From the NCBI GenBank assembly GCA_964605095.1, contig CAZSBS010000005.1:1-39978 (forward strand): DNA of 39,978 bases, written 5' to 3'. Under the pieces are notes generated by a model. It had not been told where the DNA came from, made no database searches, and saw nothing but the letters and a program-made list of their open reading frames with translations. Source of the DNA: JAUWQU01 sp964605095 (GTDB taxonomy: Bacteria; Planctomycetota; Phycisphaerae; SM23-33). A program made the translations under genes and the position numbers. This document shows positions 8,524 through 16,594 of this stretch, piece after piece. Position 1 is the stretch's first letter, and each line of letters begins with the position of its first letter.

Positions 8524-8551
8524 ATAGTACCACCCTGGTCCTATTTTCCAA
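8524..8551 (-). promoter_or_regulatory. Possible sigma-70 promoter for the sigma factor gene
   Basis: On the minus strand TTGGAA (8551-8546) and TACTAT (8529-8524) are separated by 16 bp, close to -35/-10 consensus. Transcription would begin near 8516 and give a leader of about 130 nt that contains the hairpin at 8487-8505. By-eye match only. Confidence 0.4.
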
Positions 8552-8802
8552 GAGAAAACTGAACTTTTTTTAGTCCTATTTGTCTATGTCTGTCCCCAAC
8601 CTGTGTGTCAAGTGCTCGCCAGGAAAGGATATTGCAACATAACATGCTATACTCTAAACTGTTACGCGATCTATGCCTCCCCCGCTGCGCAATGACGCTT
8701 CTCATCGTCGTGGTCGGAAAATATCTGCGCGAACATCGAAGTGCCCCCCATACGGCAGCAGACATTCCCCATCTGGCGCAAGAATCTCTACAGGCTACAG
8801 AC

Positions 8803-8989
8803 TTCAGGTTCTAGATTGCAGATTCAAGATTTCAGATTCCGCAATACGTGCTTTCATGCTCGCTGAAGCGAGCAAGCCTCAACAGCAGGTTCCCGGTTCC
8901 GAGTTCCAGGTTCCGAGTTCCAGGTTCCGAGTTCCAGGTTCCGAGTTCCAGGTTCCGGGTTCCGCCGTTTTCTTTTCCCGGCGACCAGT
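8803..8989 (-). repeat. Composite 3'-end repeat element, copy 1
   Basis: Read on the minus strand, directly behind the Mpo1-like gene, the order is: a GCCGGGAAAAGAAAACGGC block (8982-8964); a tandem array of a 14-bp unit (plus-strand GGTTCCGAGTTCCA, four full units 8895-8950); a 67-bp unit (8893-8827) with the hairpin TGCTCGC-TGAA-GCGAGCA (8857-8874); then degenerate AATCTGAAATC-type sequence. Copy 2 at 20084-20331 has the same order and shares the 67-bp unit without a mismatch, in inverse orientation. It is intergenic and non-coding. The rest of this long gap (8552-8802) shows no feature I can support. Confidence 0.85.
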
Positions 8990-8991
8990 TC

Positions 8992-9255
8992 TCACTTGCG
9001 CCCAAACAGCCGCCGCAGGAACATCTCCTCGCCGGAACGGTTGCCCTCGATGAGATGGCCGATGAATTGCAGGGCGTAGCCGGCGACGAACATGACCAGC
9101 GCCAGCAGCCAGTGGCCCAGGACCAGCAGCACCGGTGCAGCCAGGAAGCAGGCAGGGATGCCCAGCACGTGCAGCAGGAAACTGGTGGGGTTTCGATGTC
9201 GGCGGCGCCAGTTTCGCGCCCAGTTCACCAGCCAGGTAATTGCGGGGTTGCTCAT
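8992..9255 (-). CDS. Mpo1-like (DUF962) membrane protein
   Basis: A small 87-residue protein of the DUF962/Mpo1-like family. Yeast Mpo1 is an Fe(II) dioxygenase that shortens 2-hydroxy fatty acids; bacterial members are uncharacterised. It shows the family pattern of histidines around membrane helices: H20 before NPTS, H29 in LLHVLGIP, and H67 in the closing FIGHLIEGN. Two hydrophobic helices span about 32-50 and 52-66. The ATG at 9255 has GGA about 6 nt upstream. It is a short version of the family. It lies 77 nt behind the MlaE-type permease gene on the same strand and may share its transcript. Its stop is followed at once by a composite repeat. Confidence 0.85.
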   Translation of the reverse strand: MSNPAITWLVNWARNWRRRHRNPTSFLLHVLGIPACFLAAPVLLVLGHWLLALVMFVAGYALQFIGHLIEGNRSGEEMFLRRLFGRK

Positions 9256-9332
9256 GTGGGATCCGGTCGGCGGCGAGGCATGCTCGTTCGCATGCCCCGG
9301 CCCGTGTTTTTTGGGGGGAGCTGTCAAAGCTG

Positions 9333-10145
9333 TCACAGGCCTCGCAGGCCGAAGAAGAACTCGTAGAGGGTATTTAGCAGCATGCCGGAGAAAAAGTCGA
9401 TCGCCAGCACGGCCATGGTCGCCGCAACGAAACTTTCCGTGCAGGCCCGGCCTACGCCGGCGGCCCCGGCTGAGCAGCGGAAGCCCTTGTAGCAACTGAT
9501 GAGGCCGATGGCCATGCCGAAGAACACGCTCTTGATCGGGCCGTAAAGTATGTCGAATGGCTCGACGGTCCTGGCCGCGTCGCGCCAGAAGTCAGTCCCG
9601 TTGACGCCGTAGACGTAGACGCTGATGCTGTAGCCGCCGAGGATGCCCATGAAGTCGGCGTACATCACCAGCACGGGGATCAGCAGCACGCAGGCGAGGA
9701 ATCTCGGCACGACGAGCACTCGGATAGGGTCGCTGCCCATGGCGCGGAGGGCGTCGATCTGCTCGGTCACGCGCATGGTGCCAAGCTCGGCGGTAAGTCC
9801 GCCGCCAACCCGGCCGGACAGCATTACCCCGGCCAGCACGGGTCCCAGCTCTCGAAGGACCGACAGGTTGATGATGGTGCCCATCTGGGCGATGAGCCCG
9901 ACGGACTGGAACTGCGCGACCATTTGCACGGCCAGGACCATGCCGACGAACGCGCCGGTCACCACGACTACCGGCACGCTCTGTGTGCCGATGCTGTAGA
10001 GTTGGGGCAGCAGCAGGCGCAGGTTCCGCCAACGGAACGTGCCTTCCGGAATCCAGGTTAAACTCTGCCAGCAGAAGGAGCAGAAGTCGCCGAACCCGCC
10101 AAGGCTCCGCAACGTGAAACGCCCTACTGGTGCGATGAGTGCCAT
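9333..10145 (-). CDS. mlaE: MlaE-type ABC transporter permease
   Basis: A 270-residue inner-membrane permease of the MlaE/YrbE family. With an MlaF ATPase and MlaD substrate-binding protein it moves phospholipids or other lipids between the membranes. Seen: GAFVGMVLAVQ, the LRELGPVLAGVMLSGRVG block, AELGTMRVTEQIDALRAMG with the following DPIRVLVVPR, five or so hydrophobic helices, and the closing SFVAATMAVLAIDFF segment. The ATG at 10145 has GAGG 8 nt upstream. No mlaF or mlaD lies beside it. The next upstream gene is divergent and the gene behind it is the Mpo1-like protein, so partners must be elsewhere. The symbol is by family; the substrate is unknown. Confidence 0.92.
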   Translation of the reverse strand: MALIAPVGRFTLRSLGGFGDFCSFCWQSLTWIPEGTFRWRNLRLLLPQLYSIGTQSVPVVVVTGAFVGMVLAVQMVAQFQSVGLIAQMGTIINLSVLRELGPVLAGVMLSGRVGGGLTAELGTMRVTEQIDALRAMGSDPIRVLVVPRFLACVLLIPVLVMYADFMGILGGYSISVYVYGVNGTDFWRDAARTVEPFDILYGPIKSVFFGMAIGLISCYKGFRCSAGAAGVGRACTESFVAATMAVLAIDFFSGMLLNTLYEFFFGLRGL

Positions 10146-10350
10146 GCATTCAACCTCGTAATGCACTGTCTACCCGCCCGCGGCACGCCCGTCAAGGCAT
10201 GAAAGGCCAGCCAGGCCCGCCAGGCCGGCGGAAACTGCCGCTTGCCCCGCCGGGCCGGCATGGTAAACTTGGGCAGGTGGCGCCGCCCTGTCATTGTTTG
10301 GCCGCCCCCGAGCGAGCGACGGCAGTTTGAGACAACCAGGAGAGCCGACA

Positions 10351-11319
10351 GTGAGAGACAACCTTACGCGACGAGAGTTCATTCTGGGTTCCGCGGCTGT
10401 GGGGGCCGGCGCTTTCGCCGCCGGCGGCGCGGCGGCCCCAGCCCTGGCCGGGCCTGCCTTCAAGACCAAACTGCTCAAGGCCCAGATAATGGGCAATATC
10501 GACGAGAAGCGATGCGAGGCATTCCGAGAGGCGGGCTTTGAAGGAATCGAAACCACGGCATGGTCCGTCACGCCCGAGCAGGCGGAGGCCGGGCGAAAGA
10601 TCGCCGAGAAGTCCGGCCTGAAGATCCACAGCGTCATGCGGGCCTGGGTGAACTTCAACAACCCCCAAAACACCGACGGCGATGTCGCCTCGGTGGAAAA
10701 GGCCCTCCATGCCGCGGCCGGGTACGGGGCAAGCACGATCCTGCTTGTCCCCTGTCGCACGGGCGTCAAGTGCCCCGACCCGTGGCAGTACGATTACGAG
10801 TTCGACCCGAAGACCGCCCGGATAACCCGCGTGGTCAAGGGCGACAATGCCCCGTGGGCCGAGTACATCAAGGCCCAGAACGACGCGACCGACCTGAGCC
10901 GCGCCGCGCTGGACAAGCTCATCGCCCCGGCCGGAAAGGCCGGCGTGGTCATCGGCCTGGAGAACGTCTGGAACAACCTCTGGTGCATGCCGGAGCTTTT
11001 CGCGGCCTTCGTGAAATCCTTCGACAGCAAGTGGATTCGCGCATACTTCGACATCGGCAACCACGTCAAGTACGCCGAGCCGCAGAAGTGGATCCGGGCC
11101 TTGGGCAAGCTGATCGTCAAGTGCCACGTCAAGGACTTCAAGCTGAATGCCGACGGACATGGCGGCAAGTTCGTGGGCATCCGCGAAGGCAGCGTGGACT
11201 GGCCGGCCGTGAGGCGCGAACTGGACGACGCAGGCTACAATGGCTGGATGACCATCGAAGGCGGCGCCGTCAACAAGGACCAGAGCGAAAAGCTGGACCT
11301 GATAATCGCGGGAAAATGA
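10351..11319 (+). CDS. Tat-exported xylose isomerase-like TIM barrel protein
   Basis: A 322-residue sugar phosphate isomerase/epimerase-like (AP endonuclease family 2) protein with a twin-arginine signal: TRREFILGS near residue 7, an alanine/glycine-rich hydrophobic stretch, and AxA-type cleavage near PALAGPA. The barrel runs from about residue 45. Visible strands and probable metal/substrate sites: FEGIETTAW, VVIGLENVWNN, YFDIGNHVKY, VKCHVKDFK and WMTIEGG. It probably converts or epimerises a sugar or polyol in the periplasm. Start: the GTG at 10351 is preferred because AGGAG lies 8 nt upstream and the Tat motif then sits at the usual place; an ATG at 10294 would add an unconserved tail. Its stop is followed directly by a GATTGCGG repeat. 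Confidence 0.88.
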   Translation: MRDNLTRREFILGSAAVGAGAFAAGGAAAPALAGPAFKTKLLKAQIMGNIDEKRCEAFREAGFEGIETTAWSVTPEQAEAGRKIAEKSGLKIHSVMRAWVNFNNPQNTDGDVASVEKALHAAAGYGASTILLVPCRTGVKCPDPWQYDYEFDPKTARITRVVKGDNAPWAEYIKAQNDATDLSRAALDKLIAPAGKAGVVIGLENVWNNLWCMPELFAAFVKSFDSKWIRAYFDIGNHVKYAEPQKWIRALGKLIVKCHVKDFKLNADGHGGKFVGIREGSVDWPAVRRELDDAGYNGWMTIEGGAVNKDQSEKLDLIIAGK

Positions 11320-11320
11320 T

Positions 11321-11350
11321 CCGATTGCGGATTGCGGATTGCGGAATGAA
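11321..11350 (+). repeat. GATTGCG short tandem repeat after the TIM-barrel gene
   Basis: Starting one base after the TGA stop, GATTGCG is repeated three times and then decays. The same motif, in inverse orientation, occurs inside the mnmE coding sequence (39395-39437). The rest of the gap up to 11560 shows no gene. Confidence 0.75.
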
Positions 11351-11560
11351 GTCAAACCGCAGCCCAGCATGAACCTTCGCGTCGTCCGGGAACATGAAAA
11401 ACACTGCTTCGGCACCCAGGGATTGCTATCCCTGGGCTTCGGGGTCTTATCACTCGTTGCCTTCTTTCCAGAGCAGATGGCGCGGAGTCGCAGAGGTGAG
11501 AAGAAAAATCGGCGACACTGATCGCAACGGTTTCTCCTTTTAACCTCTGACCCTCTGCGG

Positions 11561-12880
11561 TCAGCCGTCCAGGACCCATCCCTCGCGGTAGGTCTTCTTG
11601 AGGTACTGATCGGCCTCGGGGCAGTTGGTGGCCTTGAGGTTCTTGGCGTCCCACTGAAGCGGTTTGCCGGTGCGGTAGGCTGCCAGGGCGAGCATGTTCG
11701 CCTCGATCAGTGCGCCGGAATAGTCGAAGTTGCAGCCCGTCGGCGAGCCGGTCTTGCAGGCGTTGATCCATTCCTGGTGATGGCCGGGCGAAGCGGGGAT
11801 GAGGTCTTCCTTCCTCGGCGGCTTGTAATCGGTCATATCGCCGGTGTTGCGGAGGATCCAATAGTCGTAGTCGCACAGCAGCCAGCCCTTGTCACCGCGG
11901 ATGAGCATGCCCTTGAACGCCGCCTCGCGGTCGATGATCTTCATCGGGAAGCCGGGCTTTTTTCCGCCGTCGTACCAGTAGACCTTGATGGCGTCGCGCC
12001 ATTCGTTGGCGGGGTGCTCCCACTCGACCTTCAGCCAGGTCGGCACGGTGTCGGTGCTGGGCTCGGACCCCTCGGCCTTGCAGCTCGTCGGGTCCTTCAG
12101 GCCCAGAGGCCAGCATGCCATGTCCATCATGTGGCTGCCCATGTCGCCGATCTGCCCGCTGCCGAAGTCCCAGAAGATGTTCCACCCCAGGCAGCCGCCG
12201 GGGAAGTAGCCGCCGTTGTAGGGGTGCATGGGCGACGGGCCGATCCACAAGTCCCAGTTGATGTACTCGGGCGCCGGCCCGGCCTCGGGCAAATAGCTGC
12301 CGCCCTTGGGCATCCGGCTGCACCAGACGTGGCAGTCCTTGATCTTGCCGACCGCCCCGCCGCGAACGAGTTCCACTATCCGCCGGTAATTGTCGGAAGC
12401 GTGGATCTGAGTGCCCATCTGCGTGGCGATCTTGCCCTTCTTCTCCAGATACTTGCTCCGAACCGTCCTGGCCTCATGCACGCTGTTGGCAAGAGGCTTC
12501 TCGCAGTACACGTGGAAGCCGCGGTTGAGCGCCCAGACGTTGACGAACGCGTGAGTGTGATCCGTCGATGCGCAGACGACCGCGTCAATGTCCTTCTGCT
12601 CCAGGCACTTACGCCAGTCCTCGTGCGTCTTGGCGTCCGGGAACGCCTTGGCCGCCTTGGCGAGGTTCTTGCTGTTGACGTCGCACAGGGCAACGATGTT
12701 CTCACTGCGAACGCCCTGGAGGTCATCCCAGCCCCGGCCGCCGCAACCGATGACCGCGATGTTCAGCTTGTCGCTGGGGCTCTTGCCCGCCGCCAGAAGG
12801 CCGGACCGCAGCACCATCACCCCGGCGCCCGTCATGGCCGCCTGCTTCAGAAACGTACGCCGCTTGATAACTCGTTTCAT
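11561..12880 (-). CDS. Tat-exported Gfo/Idh/MocA family oxidoreductase
   Basis: A 439-residue NAD(P)-dependent dehydrogenase-like protein exported by Tat: KRRTFLKQ at 6-13, then a hydrophobic h-region. The Rossmann fold begins with IAVIGCGGRG (41-50). A later EKPLANS segment carries the conserved Glu-Lys-Pro of the family. The C-terminal part shows the FWDFGSGQIGDMGSHMMDM and DLWIGP features typical of the large planctomycete paralogue group. The ATG at 12880 has AGGAG 7 nt upstream, a strong RBS that settles the start. It probably oxidises or epimerises a sugar derivative outside the cytoplasm; the substrate is unknown. It is transcribed away from nothing in particular: the preceding 390 bases are non-coding. 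Confidence 0.93.
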   Translation of the reverse strand: MKRVIKRRTFLKQAAMTGAGVMVLRSGLLAAGKSPSDKLNIAVIGCGGRGWDDLQGVRSENIVALCDVNSKNLAKAAKAFPDAKTHEDWRKCLEQKDIDAVVCASTDHTHAFVNVWALNRGFHVYCEKPLANSVHEARTVRSKYLEKKGKIATQMGTQIHASDNYRRIVELVRGGAVGKIKDCHVWCSRMPKGGSYLPEAGPAPEYINWDLWIGPSPMHPYNGGYFPGGCLGWNIFWDFGSGQIGDMGSHMMDMACWPLGLKDPTSCKAEGSEPSTDTVPTWLKVEWEHPANEWRDAIKVYWYDGGKKPGFPMKIIDREAAFKGMLIRGDKGWLLCDYDYWILRNTGDMTDYKPPRKEDLIPASPGHHQEWINACKTGSPTGCNFDYSGALIEANMLALAAYRTGKPLQWDAKNLKATNCPEADQYLKKTYREGWVLDG

Positions 12881-13271
12881 CGTCAATCTCCTGATATTGT
12901 TCTGTTTGGCAACAGAGCGACATGCCGACACTACCATTACAACCCCAAACCGTGCCCTGAGTTCCGCCACGACTGTAACACTCGCGCCGCCATGAACAAC
13001 CCTGAAGTCCGGCGAAAGCGGTCCCAGGGCGGGGCTGGCCGGGGATGGATAAAAAAAGGGCGATCCGCCGGGAACCGCCGAGGGGAGCCGCACAGGACCG
13101 TTGGCGTGTCGTGGAGAGGGAGGCACCTCTCGGAGCAGGTTTTGACTCTGACACACTTTTCAAATACGGCACCTGTACGGCATCCCCTCGGGGGCCCTTA
13201 CGGACTCGCCCTCAGGTCACTTCGATGCTATCGCTTCAGCCGCCTTCAGGCTTTAGACCCTTCGACTGCGC
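12881..13271. other. Non-coding gap with a repeat against the surface-protein stop
   Basis: No gene is supported. The left part is the leader of the Gfo/Idh/MocA gene. The right end (about 13254-13285) holds a CTTCGACTGCGCTTAGGAT motif of a kind common as a dispersed intergenic repeat. Read on the minus strand, it overlaps the last codons and supplies the TAA stop of the PEP-CTERM protein gene. A CCCCTCGGGGG stretch near 13190 can form a short hairpin. Confidence 0.5.
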
Positions 13272-16238
13272 TTAGGATCTTCGACGACGGCGGATTACCG
13301 CCAGGGCGCCCAGGGCCAGCAGGCCCAGCGTCGCGGGTTCCGGGGCACTAGAGGGCGCGCTGGCGCTGGGGGTCATGCTGTCCATCAGGATACTAAGGTC
13401 GGCCCAGTTGACGGCCCCGTCAACGTCAGTGTTGAAGTTGCCCTGGGCCTCGGTAGCGCCGGTGAGCGTGCCGAAGTTCTTCTTCAGGGCGATGAAGTCG
13501 GCCGCGTCAACCACGCCGTCGTCGTTGGTGTCGCCCGGAATAATGCCACTGCCCACAACCAGCTTGCCGGAACCGGTGTTGGCAAACCATCCACCGGGCG
13601 TGTCCTTGTCGTAGGTGCCGCTGCCCTGCGTCACGCCGTCCAGATACAACTCGCCGATCGTGTCAGTCCCGGAGAAGTTCAGTTCCATCACGGCACCAAC
13701 TGAGATCCACACGGACGCCGCATCGTCCAGGCCGGCGGCCCCCGTATTCTCAACGAGGAGCGATCCCTTGCTGACGATGGTGTCGCCGGTGTAGCCGGTG
13801 ATCCCAGTGAGAGCCAAGGCGCCCTCGCCTTCCTTGGTCAGGCTGCCGGTGCCGGCGATATCGCAGGTAATCAGATAGGGGGCTGTAGACTCGGGAACGG
13901 AAACATAGGCCGGGCCGTCGAGGTTGACCCGGCCCGGTCCGGAAACCAGCTCGCCGTTTGCCCCAGCCGTCAATCGCCCGTTGTTGATGTTCAGCGAACC
14001 ACTCGCGTTTTTCAGGTACACTCCCGCAACTTTGCCCGTTGTCGCACCGACAATAATCTGGGCCGTGTTGCTGGTGCCGTCGCCGAGATTCACGGCCGAG
14101 TCCGTGCCCAGCACATATATGGACGGGTGATTGATGTAAGTGGTACCATCCGTGTACGTGCCCGCATTCAGTGTGGCGCCGTCGTAGACATCCAGGTGGT
14201 TGCCGGTGCCGCCATCGACTTCGGTGGGAGTACCACCGATAGTTATTGGGTTTGCAGTACTGACATTCATCACCGTCGTTGTGCCGCTGACCGAAACGTA
14301 GTTGTAATCGGCGCCCGCCGCCTCGCCCACCATCAACCCCTGAGAGGCGTTCGTGCCGGTCCCATTGATTTTCAGGATCCCGCCATTATCCGCCTTAAGA
14401 TAGTTGTAGGTGGCGCCACTGACCACGCCAATGCGGGTCTGGGAGTTAGTGCTGCTACCTGCCCAAAAAGTCCCTCCGGTGGTGGCGTAGATGCCGTTAT
14501 AGCTTCCGCCGGGTGCGGTGTCGCCTGGGGATCCATAACCAATCCCCGTCTTTTTCCGATACATTCGACCATTATTCTCAATGGTAACGACGTTATAGTT
14601 GCCCGCACCGCCGATAGTCGTGTAAACGCCTGCTCCATCGTAGAAATCCCATGTGGAGCCGGTCCCGGTGATGAGCACCGAATTGTAGTCGGAGCCCGGG
14701 GCTTGGCCAATCAAATCCCCAGTCCCGCCGCCTGAACAACGGACTGCCACGACGGCGCCGTTGGAGATGGTCATGGTGTTGTGGGTAGAGGTTGAGGTGC
14801 CGGTACCGGTGCCGCCGAGAATGATTTGATTGCCGTTCTCGCCATACATGAGTGTCTGGCTAGCGTCGGTTGGGGTAGTATCCAAGAAACTGGTTCCGGG
14901 GCTTGAGACGACTAAATGGTTGTAGCCGAACGCCCCCGTGCCGACATAGATAGTGCCGCTCTGGACCCTGCCGGCGCCGGTGATGCTAAAGGTGTTATTG
15001 GCCGAGGTCGAGCCAATGTTGACTGGGGACATGCCCCCATTGTCAGGTGCACTGTTATAGCCCTGGTCGTAGACCCTGTTTATGACGCTCAACCAGCCGG
15101 TGACTTCCAGAGTGCTGCCGCCATCGACCGTGATAACGCTGCCTAACTCCTTCCAAGAGGCGCCACTTATAGCATTGTATGCCCCCGCGAGGACCAAATG
15201 CCCGCCGCCCCCCACGGTCAGCGGATTGTTGGAAGTAGTACTCGTAGGCCCGAGGTTGGCGCTAATGGTGCCCGTGACGCCGGGGTCCACTGTGATTGAA
15301 AACGTCGCCGTTTCACTGCCGGCGGCAAGGTAGCCGGTCGTGCCGGTAGGCTTGATTTCGTTGTTTGTAGAGAACGTGTACGAGCCGCTGTTGGTGAGTG
15401 TGACGTCATCGTCGATGGTGATGTCGCCGCCGTCAATCACGATCGCGCCGGTGGTGCCGCTGGCGCTATACTGCAGGGTTCCGCCGGTGACGGTCGTCGC
15501 GCCGCTGACGGCTGTAAGGGCGGAGAGTTGCCCCGTCCCGGTGATGGACTTGGTCATGGATGATGCGTCGAGAGTGCCTCCATTGCCAATCACTCCCGCC
15601 GCCTGGATATCCACCGCGCCGACGGTTTGGCTGGCGCCTCCCATATCGAGCGAGCCGGCCGCCAGCGTCAGATCATTGCCGCTCGTGCCGAGCGCGCCGG
15701 TACCGCTGAGAGCCAGCGTGCCGAGGTTGATCGTCGTCATGCCAGTATAGTCGTTGGATGCGCCGCTGAGCGTCAGGATTCCGGCGCCCGCTTTGGTCAG
15801 GCCGACGGCCCCGGTGATGTTGCTGGCGATGTCATTCGTGGCGCCGTCGGTGGTCACGGTTGCGGTGCCGGTCAGGGTGAGGGTGCCGCCGGTGAGTGAG
15901 TACGAGGTGTCGTCAAACGCCTTATTGAAGGTTACGCTGGGAGTGCTCACAGTACCAGCGATAGTGACCACTCCGGCCGTGCCGGCCGCGCCGGTGCCGA
16001 ATACGGCATCGCTGCCGTCGGTCCATTTAATGTTGTTGGCCCCGCCGTCGATAGTCCAGTTGTTAGCGTCGGCGGCGTCCCATGTGCCGGGGCCGTCGTC
16101 GATCTGGCCATTGCCGGGGTCCACCGTGCCGGGCAAAACGTCCCACGTATAGATGACCGCGTTGGCCATGCCGGCCAGCCCGGCAGTAGCCAGCAAGACA
16201 ACAAACAATACCTTGGTGAACAGACTGGACCACTTCAT
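13272..16238 (-). CDS. Large secreted surface protein: autotransporter-associated repeats, dockerin-like segment, PEP-CTERM
   Basis: A 988-residue secreted protein. A signal peptide spans 1-27 (hydrophobic VLFVVLLATAGLAG, then ANA). The body is Gly/Ser/Thr/Asn-rich and of beta-helix character. Autotransporter-associated beta-strand units appear near residues 135-165 (LTKAGAGILTLSGASNDYTG) and 815-850 (LTKEGEGALALTGITGYTG). A dockerin-like pair of calcium loops lies near 905-960: GDTNDDGVVDAADF, then NTDVDGAVNWADL. The tail (about 964-988) is a PEP-CTERM sorting signal: PEPATL, a hydrophobic helix, then RRRRR. It is probably cut and anchored by an exosortase/archaeosortase-type system. The ATG at 16238 has AGGAGG 6 nt upstream. 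Function is unknown; adhesion or cell-surface structure is likely. The stop codon lies in an intergenic repeat. Confidence 0.93.
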   Translation of the reverse strand: MKWSSLFTKVLFVVLLATAGLAGMANAVIYTWDVLPGTVDPGNGQIDDGPGTWDAADANNWTIDGGANNIKWTDGSDAVFGTGAAGTAGVVTIAGTVSTPSVTFNKAFDDTSYSLTGGTLTLTGTATVTTDGATNDIASNITGAVGLTKAGAGILTLSGASNDYTGMTTINLGTLALSGTGALGTSGNDLTLAAGSLDMGGASQTVGAVDIQAAGVIGNGGTLDASSMTKSITGTGQLSALTAVSGATTVTGGTLQYSASGTTGAIVIDGGDITIDDDVTLTNSGSYTFSTNNEIKPTGTTGYLAAGSETATFSITVDPGVTGTISANLGPTSTTSNNPLTVGGGGHLVLAGAYNAISGASWKELGSVITVDGGSTLEVTGWLSVINRVYDQGYNSAPDNGGMSPVNIGSTSANNTFSITGAGRVQSGTIYVGTGAFGYNHLVVSSPGTSFLDTTPTDASQTLMYGENGNQIILGGTGTGTSTSTHNTMTISNGAVVAVRCSGGGTGDLIGQAPGSDYNSVLITGTGSTWDFYDGAGVYTTIGGAGNYNVVTIENNGRMYRKKTGIGYGSPGDTAPGGSYNGIYATTGGTFWAGSSTNSQTRIGVVSGATYNYLKADNGGILKINGTGTNASQGLMVGEAAGADYNYVSVSGTTTVMNVSTANPITIGGTPTEVDGGTGNHLDVYDGATLNAGTYTDGTTYINHPSIYVLGTDSAVNLGDGTSNTAQIIVGATTGKVAGVYLKNASGSLNINNGRLTAGANGELVSGPGRVNLDGPAYVSVPESTAPYLITCDIAGTGSLTKEGEGALALTGITGYTGDTIVSKGSLLVENTGAAGLDDAASVWISVGAVMELNFSGTDTIGELYLDGVTQGSGTYDKDTPGGWFANTGSGKLVVGSGIIPGDTNDDGVVDAADFIALKKNFGTLTGATEAQGNFNTDVDGAVNWADLSILMDSMTPSASAPSSAPEPATLGLLALGALAVIRRRRRS

Positions 16239-16594
16239 ACTATGCCTCCTACTGATGAATAAGGAACAAGAATCCTGGGATCTGCAAACAGCACCCAGCG
16301 CGCCTGGCGCGTCGCGTTAGCATCTCGCGACAAGAAAGGATCGGGACGGGACTTGTAAACGACGCTCCTGGCATCTGATGCGCGATACATACCGCGCTAA
16401 CAAAGACGCTCACAGCCGTTATTATTGCATTATCCTCGAACTCCGCTGAAATGCAAGTGAAAAATGGGGAAAGCCCCCTCGGTCTGTCCAGTTACAAGTT
16501 AAGTAGTTTCCCCCTGTTACAGTTCTCAGGCCGTTCGGTTGCGGCAGATTGACGCTAAAACGCCTCCCCAATAGGGCCATCAGAGACGCTCATC
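16239..16594. other. Non-coding gap before the surface-protein gene
   Basis: These 356 bases hold the strong RBS and leader of the PEP-CTERM protein gene. Otherwise the region shows no open frame with a ribosome binding site and no clear hairpin followed by T. The part at 16400-16560 is relatively AT-rich and is the likely promoter region. Confidence 0.4.

Noticed and set aside
8605..8814. Plus-strand frame of 69 codons in the sigma factor upstream gap
   Set aside because: A hydrophobic stretch (MTLLIVVVG) is tempting, but there is no clear RBS, the C-terminal part is coded by the repeat element, and no family is recognised.
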